A stretch of DNA of 64,000 nucleotides from JAHECQ01 sp963775125 (GTDB taxonomy: Bacteria; Actinomycetota; Acidimicrobiia; Acidimicrobiales; SZUA-35): NCBI GenBank assembly GCA_963775125.1, contig CAVZHQ010000005.1:434001-498000 (forward strand), in the 5' to 3' direction. Each line of letters starts with the position of its first letter. Positions within the stretch are counted from its first letter, which is position 1. Made by a program: the position numbers and the translations under genes. The notes beneath the pieces are model-generated. The model did not search any database and had not been told where the DNA came from. It was given only the letters and a program-made list of their open reading frames with translations. This document shows, piece by piece, positions 17,983 through 26,574 of this stretch.

Positions 17983-18468
17983 ATGTCAACGGTTGCTCTC
18001 TACCCCGGGTCGTTCGATCCGGTGCACAACGGCCACCTGGCCATCATCGAGCTGGCGGCCCCACTGTTCGCCGAGGTGATCGTCGGCGTCGGCCACAACC
18101 CGGCCAAGCCGTCGGGCATGTTCACACCCGACGAGCGGGTTGCGATGATCGAGGCCAGCATCGCCCACCTGCCCAACGTTCGAGTCTCCCTGTTCGTCGG
18201 CCTGGTCACCGCTGCGGCGCACACGCTCGGTGCCGATTGTCTGATCAAGGGGCTGCGTGGCGCCTCGGACCTCGATGTCGAGATGCAGCAAGCCCACATG
18301 AACCGCACGACGGGGCAGGTTCCCACCCTGTTCCTGCCTGCACTCGGGCCATCGTCGCTGGTGGCCAGTAGCTATGTCCGACAGATTGCATCCATGGGTG
18401 GCGACGTCAGCTCCACCGTCCCTCCCGCGGTGATGGCGGCCCTTGGGAAGAAGGTTCAGGTCCCGTGA
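17983..18468 (+). CDS. coaD: Phosphopantetheine adenylyltransferase
   Basis: 161 aa. Fourth step of coenzyme A synthesis: transfers AMP from ATP to 4'-phosphopantetheine. The nucleotidyltransferase signature TVALYPGSFDPVHNGHL carries the catalytic His and the HxGH-like GHL; KGLRGASDLDVEMQQAHMNR and SSLVASSYVRQIAS are typical for CoaD. ATG 17983 gives the family-like N-terminus and has GGAG 12 bases upstream; ATG 17965 in the same frame is possible but adds six residues. Its TGA overlaps the ATG of the next gene (TGATG). Confidence 0.95.
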   Translation: MSTVALYPGSFDPVHNGHLAIIELAAPLFAEVIVGVGHNPAKPSGMFTPDERVAMIEASIAHLPNVRVSLFVGLVTAAAHTLGADCLIKGLRGASDLDVEMQQAHMNRTTGQVPTLFLPALGPSSLVASSYVRQIASMGGDVSSTVPPAVMAALGKKVQVP

Positions 18469-19040
18469 TGCACGATCAACCCCTCGACGCCGACCCCGGC
18501 TACCACCCCCAGGACTACCACGACGATCGGCTCCCTCCGCCCCCACAGGCAACGATCGAAGACCTCCTCGACGATGCCATTGCCCTGGTGGCCGAGGCCC
18601 GGGCCATGCCCATGTCGACCACCGTGAAGGTGAACCGGGACGAACTCCTCGACCTCCTCGAAGGAGCGCGCGAGGTGCTGCCGGCCGAGGTGCGGGCGGC
18701 GCGCATCCTGCTCCGCGATCGTGACGACTTCCTGGCCAACGCCCGAGCCGAACGTGAACAGATCATCGAGCAGGGTCGCGCCCACGTGAGCCACATGGTC
18801 GAGCGTCAGGAGATCGTGAAGGCCGCCGAACTCCGAGCCCGCCAGATCGTCGAGGACGCACGGGCCGAGGCCAAGAAGATGCAACTTCAGGTCGAGGACT
18901 ACTGCGATCAGAAGCTGGCGAGCTTCGAGAACGTGCTCGACAAGACGGCTCGCACCATTCGCAACGGTCGGGACCGGCTCGCCGGCCGTCTCGAACCCAC
19001 CGACCTCGGCCCGGCCGACTTCGACGAACATGGCCGCTGA
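18468..19040 (+). CDS. SepIVA/DivIVA-like coiled-coil septation protein
   Basis: 190 aa, acidic and largely helical, with a long predicted coiled coil (about residues 45-165: EGAREVLPAEVRAARILLRD, then RAEREQIIEQGRAHVSHMV and ARAEAKKMQLQVEDYCDQK). The N-terminal 30 residues are Pro/Asp-rich and disordered. In mycobacteria the gene at this position, next to the DUF177, rnc and smc genes, is SepIVA, a DivIVA-domain protein needed for septation. Synteny and coiled coil support the same role here; sequence alone is not decisive. Its end overlaps the DUF177 gene by 11 bases. Confidence 0.72.
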   Translation: MHDQPLDADPGYHPQDYHDDRLPPPPQATIEDLLDDAIALVAEARAMPMSTTVKVNRDELLDLLEGAREVLPAEVRAARILLRDRDDFLANARAEREQIIEQGRAHVSHMVERQEIVKAAELRARQIVEDARAEAKKMQLQVEDYCDQKLASFENVLDKTARTIRNGRDRLAGRLEPTDLGPADFDEHGR

Positions 19041-19608
19041 ACCCGAAGCATCCAGGACACCAGGCGTGACTCGGTACGCCGTGATCAGCGTGGCCGAACT
19101 GCGCCGCCGCCTCGGCGAGCGCATGACGATTGCCGTCGACATGATGCTCCCTTCCTTGGCGGTCGTTGCCTCACGATCTGCCGAAGGTCGGCCCGTCACC
19201 GGCTCGGTCGTGATCGAGTCCATCGAGCGTGGCGTGACGGTGTACGGCTCGGTTCGCTTCGACTGGACAGGGGAGTGTCGGCGCTGCCTCGAGGAGGTGA
19301 GCGGCCAGTTGGAGAGTGAGATCGACGAGATCTTCCAGATCGGAGCCCCGGCCGATTCCGACCTCATCGAACTGATCGAGGACAAGATCGACCTGTTGCC
19401 ACTCGTGCGTGACGCCGTGCTCGCCGGTCTACCTCTGGCTCCCTTGTGCCGCCCGGACTGCGCCGGTCCCGATCCCGAGCGCTACCCGACCCTCCTCGAA
19501 CCCGACGAGGCGGGAGCGGGCGCCGATGCGCCGGACGCGATCCCTGTCGACCCACGCTGGGCCGGTCTTTCGACGATCGTGCTCGACGACGCCGAGGGTC
19601 GGGACTAA
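19030..19608 (+). CDS. DUF177 / YceD family protein
   Basis: 192 aa. Carries the YceD features: VYGSVRFDWTGECRRCLEEV in the middle (first Cys pair) and LPLAPLCRPDCAGPDPE near the C-terminus (second Cys pair). In bacteria and plastids members act in 23S rRNA metabolism and usually sit just upstream of rpmF, as here. The Asp/Glu-rich C-terminal 40 residues are lineage-specific. Start ATG 19030 overlaps the preceding coding region. Confidence 0.88.
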   Translation: MAAEPEASRTPGVTRYAVISVAELRRRLGERMTIAVDMMLPSLAVVASRSAEGRPVTGSVVIESIERGVTVYGSVRFDWTGECRRCLEEVSGQLESEIDEIFQIGAPADSDLIELIEDKIDLLPLVRDAVLAGLPLAPLCRPDCAGPDPERYPTLLEPDEAGAGADAPDAIPVDPRWAGLSTIVLDDAEGRD

Positions 19609-19721
19609 AGGATCGGGCCTCGTCAATCGCCGCCACCCGTAGTGGTCTGGGGTCGACGTCGCTATCATGCAGCGTTCGTGCCCGCCACCCGGCGGCGACT
19701 GCCGATCGCACAGGATTTTCC

Positions 19722-19901
19722 ATGGCCGTCCCAAAGAAGAAGACCTCAAAGGCCAAGACCCGCAGCCGTCGGGCTTCTGCCTGGCAAGTGGCTGCGCCGG
19801 CGCGTAGCCTCTGCTCGAACTGCAGCAACGCCAAGTTGCCGCACCGGGTGTGCCCCACCTGCGGGTGGTACAACGGACGCCGCGCCATCGAGGTCGGCTG
19901 A
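19722..19901 (+). CDS. rpmF: 50S ribosomal protein L32
   Basis: 59 aa. It begins MAVPKKKTSKAKTRSRRA, the universal L32 start, and ends with two zinc knuckles CSNC and CPTC (C+ form, zinc-binding paralogue). An AGGA ribosome-binding site lies 7 bases before ATG 19722. Located between the DUF177 gene and plsX, the classical order that couples ribosome and fatty-acid/phospholipid synthesis genes. Confidence 0.97.
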   Translation: MAVPKKKTSKAKTRSRRASAWQVAAPARSLCSNCSNAKLPHRVCPTCGWYNGRRAIEVG

Positions 19902-19913
19902 ACCTCCCGTTGC

Positions 19914-19951
19914 CGACCATGACCGGCTCGACACGACCATGACCGGCTCGA
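19914..19951. repeat. 20-bp-period direct repeat covering the plsX start
   Basis: The 18-mer cgaccatgaccggctcga occurs at 19914-19931 and again at 19934-19951. Each copy contains an ATG; only the second (19939) is in frame with plsX. Confidence 0.85.
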
Positions 19952-20961
19952 TGCTTCCGGTCGCCGTCGATGCAATGGGCGGCGATTTCGCCCCTGCTGC
20001 GGTGGTTGCCGGTGCGAAGCTCGCTGCTGCGGCAGGCGTGAGGGTGCTGCTCGTTGGTCGACCCGAGGAACTCGGCGACACTGGCGACCTTCCGGTACTG
20101 GCGGCAACGGAGGTCGTCGAGATGGGGGCCGAGCCGGCATCCAGTGTCCGCCGGCTCAAGGATTCGTCCATCGTCCGGGCCGCTGAGGCGGTTCGTGACG
20201 GCCAGGCCAAGGCGCTGCTCAGCGCGGGTAACACCGGCGCAGCCATGGCGGCGTCGCTCCTGCGCATGGGGAGGATCAAGGGGGTTGCCCGACCAGCCAT
20301 TGCGGTTCCGTTCCCCGTATTCGGCGGTACCCCCACCACCCTGCTCGATTGCGGTGCAAACGCCGAATGCCAGCCCGAATGGCTGGTCCAGTTCGCCCGC
20401 CTCGGCGTGGTCTACAACCGGGTGCGCTGGTCGGTGGAACGTCCCCGCATCGGTGTGCTCACCATCGGCGAAGAGGCCGGCAAGGGAAACCATCTGGTGA
20501 AGACGGCCTGTGAGCTGATGGAAGCGGTCGACTGGGCAGCAGCCGGTGCGTTGTACGTCGGAAACGTCGAAGGTCGTGATCTGATGCAAGGCGTCGCCGA
20601 CGTCATCGTGTGCGACGGGTTCACCGGCAACGTCGTGCTCAAGTCGCTCGAAGGTCTCATGGCCGTTGCCCAACACCAGATCGAGCTGGCGCTGCGGTCC
20701 AATCCCGACGTTGCGGCCACGGCTTCGGTGGTCGACCCGGTGCTGGCCCCGGTGTTCGCTACGCTCGATGCCAGCCAGACCGGAGCCGCCATGCTGCTCG
20801 GTACCCGGGGTGTGTGCATGATCTCCCACGGTTCATCGTCGGCCGAAACCATCGCCCACGCCATCGGCACCGCGTCCGAACTGGCGGACGAAAACGTGGT
20901 CGGTAGCCTGCGCGCCGCCATCGAGGCCGCCGCCGACTCCGGGCGCGAACCTGACGCCTGA
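19939..20961 (+). CDS. plsX: Phosphate acyltransferase PlsX
   Basis: 340 aa. Makes acyl-phosphate from acyl-ACP for phosphatidic-acid synthesis. Family blocks: LPVAVDAMGGDFAP at the N-terminus, SAGNTGAAMAASLLRMGRIKG, LLDCGANAECQPEWLVQFA, GVLTIGEEAGKGN, VGNVEGRDLMQGVADVIVCD (quoted in part), GFTGNVVLKSLEG and ISHGSSSAETIAHAI. ATG 19939 is used; ATG 19951 (MLPVAVDAMGG) is an alternative four codons later and closer to the family N-terminus. It is upstream of acpP, which supplies its substrate carrier. Confidence 0.95.
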   Translation: MTGSMLPVAVDAMGGDFAPAAVVAGAKLAAAAGVRVLLVGRPEELGDTGDLPVLAATEVVEMGAEPASSVRRLKDSSIVRAAEAVRDGQAKALLSAGNTGAAMAASLLRMGRIKGVARPAIAVPFPVFGGTPTTLLDCGANAECQPEWLVQFARLGVVYNRVRWSVERPRIGVLTIGEEAGKGNHLVKTACELMEAVDWAAAGALYVGNVEGRDLMQGVADVIVCDGFTGNVVLKSLEGLMAVAQHQIELALRSNPDVAATASVVDPVLAPVFATLDASQTGAAMLLGTRGVCMISHGSSSAETIAHAIGTASELADENVVGSLRAAIEAAADSGREPDA

Positions 20962-21040
20962 GTACCCGGGAGCCCCGAAACTGGCGCTAGAGTCGCCGAA
21001 ATCCGCCGGCGTCGGTCGTCTCTCGTGCCGAACCAGCCTT

Positions 21041-21119
21041 CCGAAACCCACGATTCCGTCTGAAACCCACGATTCCGTCTGAAACTCCGTCTGAAACCCA
21101 CGATGCCCTCTGAAACCCA
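21041..21119. repeat. 19-bp tandem repeats in the acpP leader
   Basis: Four to five imperfect copies of ctgaaacccacgattccgt run from 21041 up to the acpP start region; one copy is shortened to 12 bases and the last is truncated. The block fills most of the plsX-acpP gap and is non-coding on the plus strand apart from the extreme 5' end of the longest acpP reading frame. Confidence 0.85.
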
Positions 21120-21135
21120 TATGGAGCAGTCGCCG

Positions 21136-21417
21136 ATGACCCGTGATGACGTGGTAGCTCTCATCCGCGACCGGCTCGCCGACATCCTCGAGATCGAGCC
21201 CGATCAGATCAAGGAAGGCGATTCGTTCGCCGACGACCTCGACGCTGATTCGTTGGCGCTCATCGAACTGGTCGAAGCGCTCGAAGAGGAACTCGCCGAC
21301 CGCACCGTCGGATTTCGTATCGACGACGAAGACCTGCAAGATCTCAAGACGGTCCGCGACGCCGTCGATTATGTCTACGGGCAGGTCGGCGCCGACCAAC
21401 CAGGGGACCAACCCTGA
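21136..21417 (+). CDS. acpP: Acyl carrier protein
   Basis: 93 aa from ATG 21136. Carries the phosphopantetheine attachment motif DDLDADSLALIELVEALEEE (Ser of DSL), preceded by the usual helix VVALIRDRLADILEIEPD. Holds growing acyl chains for FAS II and acyl-ACP for PlsX. ATG 21136 is preferred because GGAG stands 9 bases upstream (21123-21126); the in-frame ATGs at 21121 and 21103 have no such site and 21103 lies inside the tandem repeats. The acidic tail QVGADQPGDQP is longer than in E. coli ACP. Confidence 0.93.
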   Translation: MTRDDVVALIRDRLADILEIEPDQIKEGDSFADDLDADSLALIELVEALEEELADRTVGFRIDDEDLQDLKTVRDAVDYVYGQVGADQPGDQP

Positions 21418-22174
21418 ACGGTCGCCCATTCCAGGGGGAGTGGGTCCAGCGGCTGGGCCACGAATTCATCGATCCACAGCTGCTCGTACTCGCTCTCACG
21501 CATCGAAGCTTTTGCGCGGAGAATCCCGTCAACGAGTCGAATGAGCGTCTGGAGTTCCTCGGCGACGCGGTCCTCGGCCTTGCGGTCACCGGCGACATCT
21601 TCGGTGCGTACGCCGGCCTTCCCGAGGGCCAGTTGGCCAAACTTCGGGCCTCGGTGGTCAACACCGCACGACTGGCCGAGGTGGCCCGCCGCCTCGGCCT
21701 TGGTGATGGTCTGCGCCTGGGCAAAGGTGAAGAGATGTCGGGGGGCGCGACAAGGAGTCGATTCTGGCCGACGCCCTCGAAGCGGTGATCGGGGCGGTGT
21801 TCGTCGATGGCGGCTGGGAAACCGCCCGGACGTTCACGCTCGGGCTGCTCCACGAGGTCATCACCTCGGGAGCCGAACTTCCTGGTCGGGACGATTTCAA
21901 GACCCAACTGCAGGAGCTCGTCGCCCACCTTGGGTTCGGCGCTCCCACCTACCGACTCAACGGGACGGGCCCGGATCACGACAAGCGCTTCTCGGGGGTG
22001 GTCCTGGTCGATGGCATCCCGTGGGGCGAAGGAAGCGGTACGTCGAAGAAGCGAGCGGAACAGGTCGCGGCGCAGGCCGCGCTGGAGGCCATCCGGGCTC
22101 GCTACGGTGACGACCGGGAATCACCAGAGATTCGCCGCTCGCCGGCGGAAGAAAAGGGCGAAGTCGGTGCTTGA
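21414..22174 (+). CDS. rnc: Ribonuclease III, one frameshift, start codon unclear
   Basis: Cleaves double-stranded RNA (rRNA and mRNA processing). The N-terminal half shows LALTHRSFCAENP and the RIII signature NERLEFLGDAVLGLAV, then LAKLRASVVNTARLAEVARR. The C-terminal half has VIGAVFVDGGWETAR, DFKTQLQELVAHLG and the dsRNA-binding end GTSKKRAEQVAAQAALEAI. The halves are in different frames: the G-run at 21740-21745 has six Gs where seven would restore SGGRDKESILADALEAVIG, so a one-base homopolymer deletion is the simplest cause. In frame with the N-terminal half I find no ATG/GTG/TTG near the expected start; the closest is CTG 21414 overlapping the acpP stop, so the real start or another error is unresolved. 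Confidence 0.85.
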
Positions 22175-23015
22175 GTTACCAGAGATCGAGACATTGCGAA
22201 GAGATCTCGAGCGCGAAGCGGTCGGGAAGAAGATCAAGACCGTCGAGGTCTCCTCCCTGAAGGTCGTTCCCAACCTTCGGACCAAGAAGGCTGCCAGCGA
22301 GGCGCTCGAAGGTACCAAGATCACGCTCGTCGAACGACATGGCCTCGCCATCGTCCTCACGCTCGACAACGATCACGCCCTCGTCCTCCAGTTGGGTGAG
22401 GACGGCCGTCTGCAACGGTGTGCGTCAAAGGCCAAATCCGATCCCGAGACCGTCGTCAACATCACGTTCACCCAGGGTGGCGACCTGCGGGTGCTCGACA
22501 GCAAGGCACTCACCGGCAAGGCTTCGGCCCGCATCGACATCGTGCCGCTGGAAGAACTGGCCCAACTCATCGGTACCCCCGAAAGTCGTGGTCTCGACCT
22601 GCTCGTTCGCCCCATCGCCTGGATCGAGTTCGGCGCGTACATCCTTCGCCGGACCGAACCGCTGAAGGTGCTCCTCACCGATCAGTCCGTCTTCGTCGGT
22701 ATCGGCGCGATCTACAGCGACGAGATCCTCTTCGACGCCGGCATCAGATACGACCGGCCTGCGTCGGGTCTGTCGATGCAGGAAGTGCGCCGTCTCTACC
22801 GATCGGTGGTGGGCATCCTCCACGATGCCATCAAGTACCGGGGCACGAGCCTGCCCGAACGACCCTTCCTCGATCTCGCCGGCAAGCCGGGCGAGTACGC
22901 CGAGCATCTCGCCGTGTACGGCAAGGAGGGTCAACTGAGCCAACGCTCCCGCGACCCCATCCTGAAGGCGACGTTCCGTGGAATGACCGTCTTCTACTGC
23001 CCGACCCAGGTCTGA
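22167..23015 (+). CDS. Fpg/MutM-family DNA glycosylase homologue lacking catalytic residues
   Basis: 282 aa, the normal Fpg length, at the canonical rnc-fpg-smc position. Fold blocks are recognisable: LELPEIETLRRDLEREAVGK at the start, LVLQLGEDGRLQ, GIGAIYSDEILFDAGI, and a C-terminal VYGKEGQ ... FRGMTVFYCPTQV. Key residues are changed. The family starts with Pro-Glu (the Pro amine is the nucleophile); here GTG 22167 is followed by Leu-Glu. The beta-hairpin Lys of RRGKYL is gone (ERHGLAIVL). The Asn of GIGNIYADE is Ala. Three of the four zinc-finger Cys are missing. Only the Glu is kept. I infer a non-catalytic or reprogrammed DNA-binding protein. The GTG start overlaps the rnc end, with no alternative start giving Met-Pro-Glu. 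Confidence 0.85.
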   Translation: MLELPEIETLRRDLEREAVGKKIKTVEVSSLKVVPNLRTKKAASEALEGTKITLVERHGLAIVLTLDNDHALVLQLGEDGRLQRCASKAKSDPETVVNITFTQGGDLRVLDSKALTGKASARIDIVPLEELAQLIGTPESRGLDLLVRPIAWIEFGAYILRRTEPLKVLLTDQSVFVGIGAIYSDEILFDAGIRYDRPASGLSMQEVRRLYRSVVGILHDAIKYRGTSLPERPFLDLAGKPGEYAEHLAVYGKEGQLSQRSRDPILKATFRGMTVFYCPTQV

Positions 23016-23028
23016 CCCGGGGAGCGCC

Positions 23029-26000
23029 GTGTACGTCAAGGCCATCTCGATCAAAGGGTTCAAGTCGTTCGCCGATCACGCTCGGCTCGAACTCGAGCCC
23101 GGCATCACGGTGGTCGTCGGGCCCAACGGGAGCGGCAAGTCGAACGTCGTCGATGCCATCGCCTGGGTGCTGGGGGCCCAAGCGCCCACGGCGGTCCGAT
23201 CGCAGAAAATGGACGACGTCATCTTCGCCGGCACGGCGACCAGGGCTGCCCTCGGCCGGGCCGAGGTGACCCTCACGATCGACAACTCCGATGGTGCGCT
23301 GCCGATCGAGTTCACCGAAGTGTCGATCACCCGCACACTGTTCCGTTCGGGCGATTCCGAGTACGCCATCAACAGCGCGACCTGTCGACTGCTCGACATC
23401 CAAGAGCTGCTCTCCGATTCCGGAGTGGGGCGACAACAACACATCATCGTCTCGCAGGGTCAGATCGACGCGGTCCTCAACGCTCGTCCGGAAGAGCGGC
23501 GCCTCATCATCGAGGAGGCCGCGGGGGTTCTCAAGTATCGCAAACGCAAGGAGCGGGCCGAGCGACGGCTCACGGCGACCGACGAGAATCTCAACCGCAT
23601 CGGCGATCTCGTACGTGAAGTGAAACGGCAACTCGGTCCACTCGAGAAGCAGGCAACCGCTGCGATGCGCTACGAGGGCCTCATCGCCGAATTCGGCGGA
23701 CTCCGGCTGCATCTCGCCGGCCGTGAACTGAAGGCGCTGACCGCCCAGCTCGAATCGGCGCATCGTTCCGGCATCGAGCTGAACAACCGCGACCACCAAC
23801 TCCGGGTCCTGCTTGCCGGCCTCGACGCCACCGTGCTCGACGCCGAAGCCGAGCTGGCCGCGCTCGGAGGCTCGGATGTCGGCGACATCCTGAGTCGGGC
23901 CCGGTCGCTCCGAGAGCGCCTGACCGGCCAGAACAACGTCGTCACCGAACGACGCCGTCGTCTCGAACGTGAACTGCAGTCGTCGGTCGACGAGGGCGTT
24001 GTCGCCAGCCTCGAGGCCGAGTCGGCCCGCATCGTCGCCGAGTCCGAGGCCGGCACCTTCGAACGAGCCGCGCTCGAGCCCGAACTGGCCGAGATCGAGG
24101 CGGCCGAGGCCGCGCTCGAAGCCGATCGGGCAACCTTCGAGGCAGTCTGGGGTGAAGGCACCGGGCCGGTTCCCGCGCAGGCCGCCGAGGTCCGCGCTCG
24201 GGTGTCTGCACTCGAATCGGCAACCGGCCGTGACCAGCAGGAAGACCGTCGGATACGTGAGCAGCTCGAAGCGGTGGCGGCCCGAAGTGACCGCGTCACC
24301 CACGAGCGGGCAGAAGCCGAAGCGACCATCGAACGGCTCCGACAGGTGTTGCCACGTCTCGAAGCCGAACTCGGCGAGGCCCAGAGGGGCCAGGAAGCCG
24401 CGGTCGTCGAGGTCGACAACGCGACCGAACGCCGCCGCTCGTCCGATGCCGAAGCCAATCGGTGGCAGGCGCGCGCCGACGCGTTGGCGCAGGCGCTCGA
24501 TGCGGCCCGAAGTGCGGCCGGCGTCGACGCCTTGGCCGGAACCGAGGGGGTGCTCGGAACGCTGCTCGACCTCGTCGCCATCGAGCCCGGTTGGGATGCT
24601 GCGGTCGAGGCTGCCATCGGCGAGGCGTTGCAAGCGGTCGTGGTCGATGGTGTCGATCGTGGACGCACAGCTCTGGCGGCCCTCACCGCCAAGCAGCTCA
24701 ACGGCGCAGTCCTGGCGCTGGGTGTCGCCGGACAAGACCGCCAGCCGCCGCCTGTCGGGTCACCGATCAGCCGGTACGTCACGGCAACTCGCCAGGACGT
24801 TGCCCCGCTCCTGGAAGTCCTGCTGGCCGAGGCCGTGGTGGTCGACGGAGGGTGGGACGATGCCCTCGACGCCGCGCTGCGCTTCCCGTCGGCCGTCATC
24901 GTCACCGCCGCCGGCGACCGCTTCGGCCCGAGTGGTTGGCGCCTGGGCCGCGCCGGAACCGGCGCCACCGGGGCAGCGCTGGCCGAGGCCCGCACCGAGC
25001 AGGAACGCACGGCCCGTCTGGCTGCCGATGCAGCTGCGCTGTTGGACGAACTGCGCCGGCACCAGAAGGCAACGGCGGCCGCACTCGGCGAACGAGAAGA
25101 GGCCCTGCGCCGAGCCCGGAACGAGCTCGGCGAGGCCGAACGGGCGGTCGCACGACACGCAGGCGTGTTGGCCGAGGCCGAGAACGACCACAAACGTCTG
25201 TCCGACCAGATGCGCGAAATCGCCGAGCGGTCGTCGGTCGACCGGCGCAAGCTGCAATCCCTGCAGCTGGAACTGCCAGGCCTGGAAGCGGCCGAGGCCG
25301 CGCATCACGACCGCATGCGGGCCATGGCCGAGGCTCGGTCGTCGTTGGAAGAGCGGGCGCGGGTCATCAACCGCCTCCGTTCCGATTTCGGAGTACGTCG
25401 GGCGGGAGTCGACGAACGCATCGAGATGCTCACGGCCCGCAAGGCGGAGGTCGAAGCGCGGTTGGTGCACCTGGTCGCCGAGCGGGCTGCTGCCCGGGCT
25501 CGCCGGGAGGCGCTCGAGCATTCGCTGGTCATCGTCGATGGCCTGGCTGCGACGCTCCTCGAGCAGCGGGCGAGCCTCGACCACTGGATCGCCCAGCTCT
25601 CCGCCGAGCAGGAGGTGCAGTCCGAAGCCGCTCGCGAGGTATCGGCCAACCTGTCAGCTCGGCGTCGCGAACGTCAGACCGCCGAGCGCGAACTCGGCGA
25701 GGTCCGCGGCCGACGCAACAAGCTCGAGCTGACCGAAGCCGAGAACCGGGTTCGCCTCGAGACGCTCACCGAGACGATCCGCCGCGAGCTCGATGCCGAA
25801 CCCGATTCCGCCATGGCGGCAGTTTGCCCCGAGATCCCGGAAGGTTCATCGCCCGAATCCCGAGTCCGGGAACTCGAACGCGAACTCAAGGCCATGGGCC
25901 CGGTCAACCCCCTGGCGGTCGAGGAGTACGCAGAGCTGAAGGAACGCTTCGACCTGATCACGAGTCAGCTGGAAGACATCAAGTCGACCAAGCGTGATCT

Positions 26001-26574
26001 GGCCCGCCTCATCCGGGAGATCGACGACCAGATCGTCAGTGTCTTCTCCGCTGCGTACGCCGACGTCGCCACCAACTTCACCGATCTGTTCACCACGCTC
26101 TTTCCCGGCGGCAAGGGAACGGTCCGGCTCACCAATCCCGACGATCTGCTCAACTGCGGCGTCGAGATCGAAGCCAAGCCGTCAGGAAAGAACGTCAAGA
26201 AGTTGTCGTTGTTGTCGGGTGGCGAGCGATCGCTGACGGCACTCGGCTTTCTGTTTGCGGTCTTCCGAAGCCGGCCCTCGCCGTTCTACGTCATGGACGA
26301 AGTCGAGGCCGCACTCGACGACGCCAACCTCGACCGGTTCCTGGCGTTGGTCCAGGAGTTCCGTCGCGACGCGCAGCTCATCATCGTGAGCCACCAGAAG
26401 CGCACCATGGAGGCAGCCGACGTCCTCTACGGCGTGTCGATGAAGCCCGGCGGGTCGTCGAAGGTCGTGAGCGAGCGGGTGGGAAGCCAACGGGCGATCG
26501 ACCTGACCGAAGCTGAACCAGAACTCGAACAGGACCTGCCGGTCACAGCAGACGCTGGAACCACCACAGGCTGA
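23029..26574 (+). CDS. smc: Chromosome segregation protein SMC
   Basis: 1181 aa. ATPase that loops and organises chromosomal DNA with ScpAB. N-terminal head: VKAISIKGFKSFADHA and Walker A VVGPNGSGKSNVVDAI (near residue 32). Two long coiled-coil arms flank a hinge (about residues 505-670, GVLGTLLDLVAIEPGWDAAV onward). C-terminal head: LSGGERSLTALGFLFAVF (signature motif), FYVMDEVEAALDDANLDRF (Walker B/D-loop). GTG start 23029 has GGGGAG upstream. The gene is uninterrupted over 3.5 kb, in contrast to several neighbours. scpA and scpB are not in the window. Confidence 0.97.
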   Translation: MYVKAISIKGFKSFADHARLELEPGITVVVGPNGSGKSNVVDAIAWVLGAQAPTAVRSQKMDDVIFAGTATRAALGRAEVTLTIDNSDGALPIEFTEVSITRTLFRSGDSEYAINSATCRLLDIQELLSDSGVGRQQHIIVSQGQIDAVLNARPEERRLIIEEAAGVLKYRKRKERAERRLTATDENLNRIGDLVREVKRQLGPLEKQATAAMRYEGLIAEFGGLRLHLAGRELKALTAQLESAHRSGIELNNRDHQLRVLLAGLDATVLDAEAELAALGGSDVGDILSRARSLRERLTGQNNVVTERRRRLERELQSSVDEGVVASLEAESARIVAESEAGTFERAALEPELAEIEAAEAALEADRATFEAVWGEGTGPVPAQAAEVRARVSALESATGRDQQEDRRIREQLEAVAARSDRVTHERAEAEATIERLRQVLPRLEAELGEAQRGQEAAVVEVDNATERRRSSDAEANRWQARADALAQALDAARSAAGVDALAGTEGVLGTLLDLVAIEPGWDAAVEAAIGEALQAVVVDGVDRGRTALAALTAKQLNGAVLALGVAGQDRQPPPVGSPISRYVTATRQDVAPLLEVLLAEAVVVDGGWDDALDAALRFPSAVIVTAAGDRFGPSGWRLGRAGTGATGAALAEARTEQERTARLAADAAALLDELRRHQKATAAALGEREEALRRARNELGEAERAVARHAGVLAEAENDHKRLSDQMREIAERSSVDRRKLQSLQLELPGLEAAEAAHHDRMRAMAEARSSLEERARVINRLRSDFGVRRAGVDERIEMLTARKAEVEARLVHLVAERAAARARREALEHSLVIVDGLAATLLEQRASLDHWIAQLSAEQEVQSEAAREVSANLSARRRERQTAERELGEVRGRRNKLELTEAENRVRLETLTETIRRELDAEPDSAMAAVCPEIPEGSSPESRVRELERELKAMGPVNPLAVEEYAELKERFDLITSQLEDIKSTKRDLARLIREIDDQIVSVFSAAYADVATNFTDLFTTLFPGGKGTVRLTNPDDLLNCGVEIEAKPSGKNVKKLSLLSGGERSLTALGFLFAVFRSRPSPFYVMDEVEAALDDANLDRFLALVQEFRRDAQLIIVSHQKRTMEAADVLYGVSMKPGGSSKVVSERVGSQRAIDLTEAEPELEQDLPVTADAGTTTG

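Noticed and set aside
21041..21119. CRISPR-like short repeats
   Set aside because: Units are head-to-tail with no spacers, one copy is truncated and no cas gene is in the window.
21740..21745. Programmed frameshift at the G-run in rnc
   Set aside because: A one-base homopolymer length error explains it, and the family has no known recoding.
22831..24735. 634-codon minus-strand frame opposite fpg-like and smc
   Set aside because: Shadow of smc coiled-coil coding; composition is that of reversed high-GC codons and it has no family motif.
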